Below, piece after piece: positions 57,013 to 64,000 of a stretch of 64,000 bases of DNA; position 1 is the first letter of the stretch; the number at the start of each line of letters is the position of its first letter. The stretch covers positions 86,634 through 150,633 of the forward strand of contig NW_022985232.1 of the NCBI RefSeq assembly GCF_010093535.1, read 5' to 3'. Below the pieces are notes generated by a model. The model was given only the letters and a program-made list of their open reading frames with translations. It searched no databases and was not told where the DNA came from. The position numbers and the translations under genes are program-made. The stretch comes from Lindgomyces ingoldianus. Taxonomy: Eukaryota; Ascomycota; Dothideomycetes; Pleosporales; Lindgomycetaceae.

Positions 57013-58034
57013 AACGGCACAGGCAAGACAATGGGTTTAAATGCAGTATGAATCTACTTAGAGGCATATAGAAGTGTGTAGGGACTTAGAAACCTAGGAA
57101 TTATATTAACAACTATAAGCCTTGTACAAAAGGATATTAGAAAACTACTAAGCTAGCTAAGAAGAGAGGTGCGGCTAAATACTTAGGGGAATATAGGTAC
57201 AGCAGAGGCTAGGACTAGAGGAGGCGGAGCTGATACAGTAAACCTTCGGGCAACCTGAGATGGAGCGAGCACATCGTTATAACGCGCGATGCGCGCTTAC
57301 CTGTAGGCAGCGTGTGTTGTTTACTTTTTAGTCTGTAAAATTAAAAAAATATACGTGCTACATCTTATATAAGAAATGTAATTTTATAAGCATACTATTT
57401 AATACTACTAGAGTATATTTTACTACTCTATAATAATTTTTTATTTTATAAAAGATGTTTTTATTCTTTTAAAGCTATCTTAAGCTATAGACAGCAGCCT
57501 AAAATATAAAATTAAAAAAGATAATAAGAAAGCCTTTAAAGCTGTTTTAGAATCTACTTAAAGCCTAGTGTAGGCAGCCTAGGTTATAAGACGTTACGAA
57601 GCTAGTCTTTCTGCAGCTAGTATCTAGGTAGTGTTATTCTACTAAGGTACTAAGCTGCTTTAATAAGTTTTAGATTTAAAGGATTTAGTATCTAGCTGTT
57701 AAAAAAACATTTTAGCGCTCTTAGAACAAGATAGAGGAAGTTATAAAAAAGCTTAGAAAGAAAAGAGAAGTAGAAGAAGAAGACTAGAGAGGTCTCTAAT
57801 AGCTTGCTATTAGACCCTCTAAGTAAAATGTTGTTTAACTTGTAATATTACTATATATAATTATAATTTAGCTATGCTTTTATAGTTTATTATTTACTAG
57901 GTAGTCTACGCCTTTTATACAAGCCTTAAAAGCTTTAATTTATAGATATAAAGCTTTTAAACGTCTTAGCTAATTTAAATGCTTATTATAAAAAGCTTTT
58001 AATTTATAAAAAGAACTTATAAAATTTAAAGCCT
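57013..58034. other. RIP-like repeat debris
   Basis: 57023-57100 is the paralogue of 54640-54713 plus the empty target of the copia-like derivative. 57190-57320 has a short GC-richer island. The remainder is AT-rich, with a purine-rich run at 57720-57800. Nothing codes. Confidence 0.5.
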
Positions 58035-58036
58035 TA

Positions 58037-59132
58037 ACGTACTTTACAGGCAAGTTACTTATACACCTAAGTTTCTTACTTTTACTAAGACTCTACTAAA
58101 CTACTGTTCTTACACTAATGCATTCCTAATAACACTACTTAGACGTGCTAAAAGAATGTTAGATACAGCTTACACTTTAAGCTTTTAAATAAGACATAAA
58201 ACTCTTAAAAAACATGCTACAGCTATATATAAAGTTCTTTAAAAGATAATAAATAACTATAGCACTAAATAACTTTTATAAGCTAATTCTATAGCTAACT
58301 TATAAAGGCTAAGTAATAATAAAAAGTAGGTAATTATTAAGACTATACTTAAGCTATATGCGTAAGGATTTTCTTTTTAAATAGCATTTATAGCTAATAT
58401 AGCTAATTCTTTACACATAAAGTGTAATCTAGGCTATGTTAGCATAAACTAGTCTAGTATGTTTAGAAAGCATTATCTAAAGCTTAAAGTAATATTTAAG
58501 TATAATATAACTATAAAAGAGCTTTTTATAAAGGTCTTAAAGTAATTTAAAGCAGGTTTAGCCTTATAAAAAATATTAAAGCTAAGTATAGTATTTAAAA
58601 TAATAACATATATAACTTTAGTAAAATAAGCTTTATTATAAGCTAAATATTTATTAACTATACTTACACTTAAAACTTTACTTAAGCTTTAAATAATACT
58701 TTATAAACATACTAGGCTAGTTTATGCTAACATAGCCTAAATTACACTTAGCGTGTAAAGAATTAGCTATATTAGCTATAAATGCTATTTAAGAGAAAAA
58801 TTCTTACACATATAGCTTAAGTATAGCTTTAATAATTACCTACTTTTTATTATTACCTAGCCTTTATAAGTTAGCTATAGAATTAGCTTATAAAAGTTAT
58901 CTAGTGCTATAGTTATTTATTATCTTTTAAAGAACTTTATATATAGCTGTAGCATGTTTTTTAAGAGTTTTATGTCTTATTTAAAAGCTTAGAGTATAAG
59001 CTATATCTAATATTCTTTTAGCACATTTAAGCAGTGTTGTTAGGAATGCATTAGTGTAGAAAAAGTAGTTTAGTAGAGTCTTAGTAAAAGTAAGCAACTT
59101 AGGTGTGTAAGCAACTTGCCTGTGAAGTATGT
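58037..59132. mobile_element. palindromic pogo-derived element (family 3), copy 3, complete, 1096 bp
   Basis: Termini ACGTACTTTACAGGC and ACATACTTCACAGGC (right, minus strand) are flanked by TA at 58035-58036 and 59133-59134. The left arm (about 58037-58500) and right arm (about 58665-59132) are reverse complements around a loop of about 160 bp. Each arm reads outward-in as a damaged pogo transposase N-terminus (R-A-R-K-R-M-L-D-T-A-Y region). This is the only uninterrupted full copy in the window. Confidence 0.85.
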
Positions 59133-59167
59133 TATACTAAACTAAATTAAAGTTATATTCTAACATA

Positions 59168-59265
59168 ACGTACTTTATAGGCAAGTTGCTTACACACCTA
59201 AGTTGCTTACTTTTGCTAAGACCCTACTACACTACTCTTCCTACACTAATGCATTCCTAACAACA
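59168..59265. mobile_element. 5-prime end of a further palindromic family 3 element
   Basis: It starts ACGTACTTTATAGGCAAGTT after ta and follows the consensus for 98 bp to gcattcctaacaaca, where the Gypsy-type LTR begins. The remainder would lie beyond the right edge of the window. Confidence 0.75.
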
Positions 59266-61849
59266 TGTCACGGTATCCTCCCCAGATCCCAGACATAACT
59301 ATATTAGACGCGTACTAGAGTATTATTAGTGCACGTCTAACACAAACACAACACAACATAGACATAAACTTAAGTATAAACTGCCTTAACACTAAATAAA
59401 CCTAAAACAGGCTTAATTTATACCTAAAGCACTTAGACTTTTAAGCTAAGTATTTAATTACTAATTTTTTTCTAAACCTTTCTATTTCTTACATAATGTC
59501 TTATACTTACTATAATACTTTACATAGTAATTAAACTAGACCTTTATAAAGCTCTATAACCTTACTTATGCATAATTATAACATTATATTATGTTAAAAC
59601 TTTAGCTAAAAATAGCCTCTAAATTAAATTTAACAAGCTTAGTACTTACATAACTTTAAGCTATTAAAGTAAGCTAAAAAGCCTTCTAAAAAGCGCTTAC
59701 TTTATAAAAAAGCTACTATGTTGCAAGCTTTAAAGCTTTTTAAAAAGACTTTAAAGAACAGCTTTATGTTATTAAGCAGTCTATTTTTGCCTTAACTTTT
59801 ATTATAGTAGTAAGAACTAAAAACTTACTAGCCTTAAAGCCTACTTAGAAGTCTAAAAATAGCTTAACTCTTTTCTACTTAACGCTGCCTATAACCTGTA
59901 ACTTTTTTAACTTAGTAATAAAATCTAACTAACTCTCTAATCCCCTGCTGTTTAATAAAAAATAGAAAGACCTACTTTTCTTTCTACATAAGCTCTAATA
60001 CAAACTTAAAGGAAACATAAACTAATTCCCCTTTAAACACGCTTAGTTATTATATGCCTATTTTTAACTTAACTATAACATAATAGCCTTAATTAACTTA
60101 CTAATAGATAAAGATATTATTAACCTAGATTAATTTATAGTGTTTTTATAAGTAACTTATAGAGACCTAAATAAAAAGTTAATAGCCTTAAGTTACTTAA
60201 ATACCTTATAATAAGAAAGAAAAAGCTTTACTTTACACTTTACTAAGTTCTACTAACTTACATCTAATATAGGCCTAAATAAAATAGGTCTAATTATAGC
60301 CTTATATAACTCTCTCTTAACTAAACTGCAACGCGCTATAGTAGAAGAACCCCTCCTAAACAACCTTAACGCGTATGTAAACCTAATTGCTACCTATAAT
60401 AATAACATAAGGTTCCTCCCTATACAAGCCCTAATACGCCCCTAAACTAGCGCAGTTATAAATAAAAACCTTAATATAATAAAAATTAATTTAAATTATG
60501 CTCTAGTTAGTTCTAAAAAGTGTAAGAATTATAAAAAAAAAAGTTAATACTTTAAGTGCAGTAAGTGTAGTTATATCTTTTAAAACTACTTTATTTCTTT
60601 TTTTTAAGTCTATATAAGTAGTGCAGCTAGCACTTATTAAAAATCTTTACTATTTTAATCTTATTTTTATAAAGGCTCTAACTTATATTTAAGCTCTAAT
60701 CCCTTTTACTACTCTTAACATAGCCACAGCTATAGCAGTAGAAGCCTGTAAAAAGGCTTGTCCTAGAGCTAAGTTGCCCCTTAAGACTAATTCAACACTA
60801 GATCTCTGCTAACTTATAAGCTAAGTCCTCTACTAATAACTAAAAGTACTAAGTTAATATTTCTATATGTTTATAATAAAAAACTATATTAGCCTTAATA
60901 TAAGCTCTTATTAACTTAAAAGTAAATAGTATAAGTTACATTAATAAAGAACTAGTGCATAAACTAAATTTCTAATTAACACTACTTACCTAAATAATTT
61001 ACTTAACTAGATTTAATAGAAAATAACTTAAAAAAAGTTCTATTTTCTATACTATAACTATTATAATTACCTACTAACACTATAAGGAGCAGATTAAGCT
61101 CTATGTAATAAACATAGACATTATAACTTAATCCTAAGACAACTATAGCTATATTAGTATAAAGTTGCCTTTAATTACTAAAAGTAAGTCTTAAACTTTA
61201 ACTTTTTCTAATGCTAAAACATATGCTTATGCTTACACCTAAATAACACCTAAGTAGCACTTAATACAGAAGGTCTCTAGACCTACTTTTTAATAACCTA
61301 AAAAAAAACTACTTAAGTAAGGCTAATAAGCTAGGCCTTTTACTAAAATAAGCTATATAAAATAATTTAATAACTGCTTAAACCTAAAGAAAAAAAAGCC
61401 TTTATAAAATTTTTACTTACTTAATTTAGACATAAACTAGGACTTAAATAGCAGATAGACATCTGCTACATAAAACCTACTCTATTTATAACCTTAGCTT
61501 AATAACTAGATTATAAAATCTATGTAGTTATAATTTCTAATATAGACTAAGCTTTAGCTCTTTAAAAACACACTAACTTAAAAATAATAGTCTCTTAAAA
61601 CTACTATAACTTATTACATATCTTTTTCTAAGATAAGTTTAATAAGCTTCTAATATAATGTTTATATAATTACTAAATAACTTTTAAGCCTAGCAAACAA
61701 CCTAGTTATAGGCTACTATATAAGATGTTACTAAATAAATTAAAAGTGCTTTAAAAATACTTTAATAAAAACCTAAAAAAAAGGTTTATTTAAGCTAGCT
61801 TTTTACTAGTAGTGTTACTTATACTATTTATAAAGAAACCTAGAGGTAG

Positions 61850-62760
61850 GCTTTAATTCTATGTTAACTACTAAAAACTAAACACTATTACTATTAAAAA
61901 CTAATACTTAATTCCTTTTTTATAAAAAACTCTAAGCTAACTAAGTAAAGTAAAGTATTTTATAAAGTTAGATATTATTACTACCTTTAACAAGCTAAAA
62001 ATAGTAAAGAGTAATAAGTAGCTAACAGTGTTTTAGACCTAATATAGACTATTTAAGTACCTAGTAATGCCTTTTAGCTTAGCTAACGCGCCTAGTACTT
62101 TTTAACATTTTATAAATAACTTACTCTAACCCTACTTAGATGTGTTCTGCACTACATATATTAATAATATTCTAATTTATAGTAATAGCCTTTTAAAGTA
62201 TAAATAGCATGTACGCCTAGTGCTAAAAGCTATAGAAGAAGCAGGTCTGCAACTTAACATAGATAAATGCAAGTTCTACTAATTAAAGGTTATATATTTA
62301 GAATATATAATCTTTATAAATAGCATCTAAATAAACCCTATTAAAGTTTAGACTATGCTAGATTAGCAATACCTAAAGAATATAAAAGATGTTTAAGCTT
62401 TTATAAAATTTGCTAACTTTTACTAATAATTTATTAATAACTTTTTATAGTAAGTAAGCCCTATAATTACACTTACTAAGAAAAGGATTTAATTTAACTT
62501 TAACTTAAATTACTAATAGTTCTTTAACTAGCTAAAGAAAGCCTTTACTAAAGCTTTAATACTCTACTACTTTAACTCTAAACTACTAATACTTGTAGAA
62601 GCTAGTGCCTTAGACTATATAGTAGTAGAAGTTCTTTTCTAGACTAAGCTAGATAGGACTATTAAGCCTATTACATACTTCTTAAAAAAAATAAGTTCTA
62701 TAAAAGGTAATTATAAGATCTATAATAAAAAATTACTTACTATAGTACACTACTTTAAAT
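61850..62760 (+). pseudogene. Gypsy reverse transcriptase / RNase H region, inactive
   Basis: Recognisable segments are VNY*KLNTITI, KLDIITTFNKL, YLVMPFSLANAPSTF, the catalytic box now YINNILIYS (YIDD expected), AGLQLNIDKCKFY and the RNase H start ILVEASALDY. Both catalytic Asp codons of the box read Asn, as G-to-A RIP would produce. Multiple stops. Confidence 0.85.
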
Positions 62761-63239
62761 AATAGCAACCTAAACTAGAAAGTGCAGCGCATCTAATACA
62801 GGTCTTATTTAACTATAAAAACTTATAGTACTTTGCAACTATAAAATAACTTAGCTACTAATAAGCCTATTAGTCTAAATACCTGTCTTATTTTAATTTT
62901 AAGATTACTTATTATTTTAGTTAAAACAGAGGGAAACTAGATGCCCTTATAAGGTAATCTTAAAATGTCCTTACTTAAAAAAAAGTGTAAAAGGCTTAAC
63001 ACTAAACTTTACTTTAACTTAAGCTATTTTTAGACCTTAACTTAAATAAAATAGATTAAATAATTAATTAAATTATTACTAATAAGTATTTAAATAATAA
63101 ATTTATTTAAAAAACTTTAGACCTGCTCTAAAACAGCGCCAGTTAGTTAAAAAAGGTAACACTAGCTAACTATAAAAACTAAAATAGTAAGCTATATTAC
63201 TATAACTAACTTATAATCTTTAATTTTAATAAACTAAGA

Positions 63240-63950
63240 ATTAAACTACTCTAAATTATACATAACTTGCCTGTTAAAGAACACCTAGGCAGAGGAAAGA
63301 CTCTTAACCTACTACAGAGAGAGTACTACTAGCCCTGCATGTTCTATACTGTACGCTAATACATATTATGTTGCTATACTTACTGTAAAGTAAAGGCCTC
63401 TTAAGAAAAGTATAATAGCCTACTTAAACTACTCCTAATCTCTAAATAAGCTTAAAAAAACATATTAATTAATTTTATTATAAACTTACTTTTATCTAAA
63501 GGGTATATAAATATTATAGTAGTTGTTAATTACTTAACTAAGTATTAATACTTAATACTATGTTCCTTTATAACTGTCCCTAATATAGCCTAGTTATTCT
63601 ACTAATATGTATAAGTTTACTATAGCCTGCCTAACATAATTATATTAAACAGAGGTACGTAGTTTGTCTTAGCCTTTTAGAACAAACTCTATAAATAGCT
63701 CTAAATTATTTCTTATCTATCTATAGCTTTTTACCTAAAGACTAACAGCTAAACTAAGAATGTAAACACTGTAATAAAATAAGTCCTATAAGCGTATATA
63801 AACTACTAGTAAAATAACTAGGTAAAATAGTTAGCTATAGCATAGTTTAAAGCTAATAATATAACATTTAAATTAACACAAGTATCTCTATTTTTAGTAA
63901 ACTACAGATATTACCCCTAAATAGAATTTAAACTACTTTTAAATACCCTC
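63240..63950 (+). pseudogene. Gypsy integrase region, inactive
   Basis: A damaged H2C2-type zinc-binding segment (KEHLGRGKTLNLLQREYY, about 63275-63330) is followed by core pieces: VVVNYLTKY, LPNIIILNRGTQ-like with stops, and NTVIK*VL*AYINY. Domain order fits Ty3/Gypsy (RT-RH-IN). Confidence 0.8.
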
Positions 63951-64000
63951 TAACTAACTTATTAATCTATACAAGTAATAAATGTAAATAGACTTATTAA

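Larger units (their letters stand above)
59266..64000 (+). mobile_element. Ty3/Gypsy LTR retrotransposon, RIP-degraded, truncated by window end
   Basis: It begins TGTCACGGTATCCTCCCC, a typical Gypsy LTR start, inserted in a family 3 end. The plus strand reads through many stops as gag-like sequence (about 59450-60700), then the later pol domains annotated separately. The composition is extremely AT-rich with C-to-T and G-to-A changes throughout. The right LTR is not in the window. Confidence 0.85.

Overview
The window looks like a piece of a filamentous ascomycete (Pezizomycotina) chromosome. Genes carry short 48-83 bp introns with GT..AG borders, and the families are typical of that group: a highly reducing polyketide synthase, a SAT4/rhodopsin-type membrane protein, NACHT-ankyrin relics, an SPX-ankyrin-GDPD phosphodiesterase and a HeLo-like/ankyrin protein. 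Long AT-rich stretches full of TpA and poor in CpA carry transposon relics riddled with stops, the signature expected of repeat-induced point mutation (RIP). I cannot name the species.

Layout. 1-6.1 kb: RIP-affected block with pogo/Fot-like DNA transposon relics, a nested palindromic element and a clean solo LTR. 6.4-19.4 kb: GC-balanced island with a complete nine-exon highly reducing PKS (minus), a seven-helix-type membrane protein (plus) and a secreted epoxide-hydrolase-like enzyme (minus), a candidate small secondary-metabolite locus. 19.4-23.1 kb: mostly non-coding, with one doubtful broken gene. 23.1-28 kb: second RIP block with palindromic elements, a 78-bp mini-LTR insertion and a copia-type solo LTR. 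28-33.3 kb: graveyard of two NACHT (STAND/NLR-like) genes, one interrupted by an 813-bp inverted-repeat element. 34.7-37 kb: an intact six-exon MFS sugar transporter. 37.9-44.6 kb: several solo-LTR-like insertions with 5-bp duplications, one split by a 3.1-kb hAT transposon. 45.8-52.5 kb: a head-to-head gene pair, the GDE1-like glycerophosphodiesterase (minus) and a HeLo-like/ankyrin protein (plus). 53.1-64 kb: third RIP block with a second internally deleted pogo element, an unusual copia-like insertion with inverted termini and a 21-bp minisatellite, more palindromic elements, and a RIP-degraded Ty3/Gypsy element running off the right edge.

Six protein-coding genes appear functional, and all splice phases close without a frame break. 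The most unusual signals are in the repeats: pogo-like derivatives that are near-perfect head-to-head palindromes, a second pogo derivative with two copies of exactly the same length, 76-78 bp solo-LTR-like insertions, and a copia derivative whose two ends are the same LTR end in inverted orientation. Several insertions can be proven inside the window because empty-site paralogues are also present.
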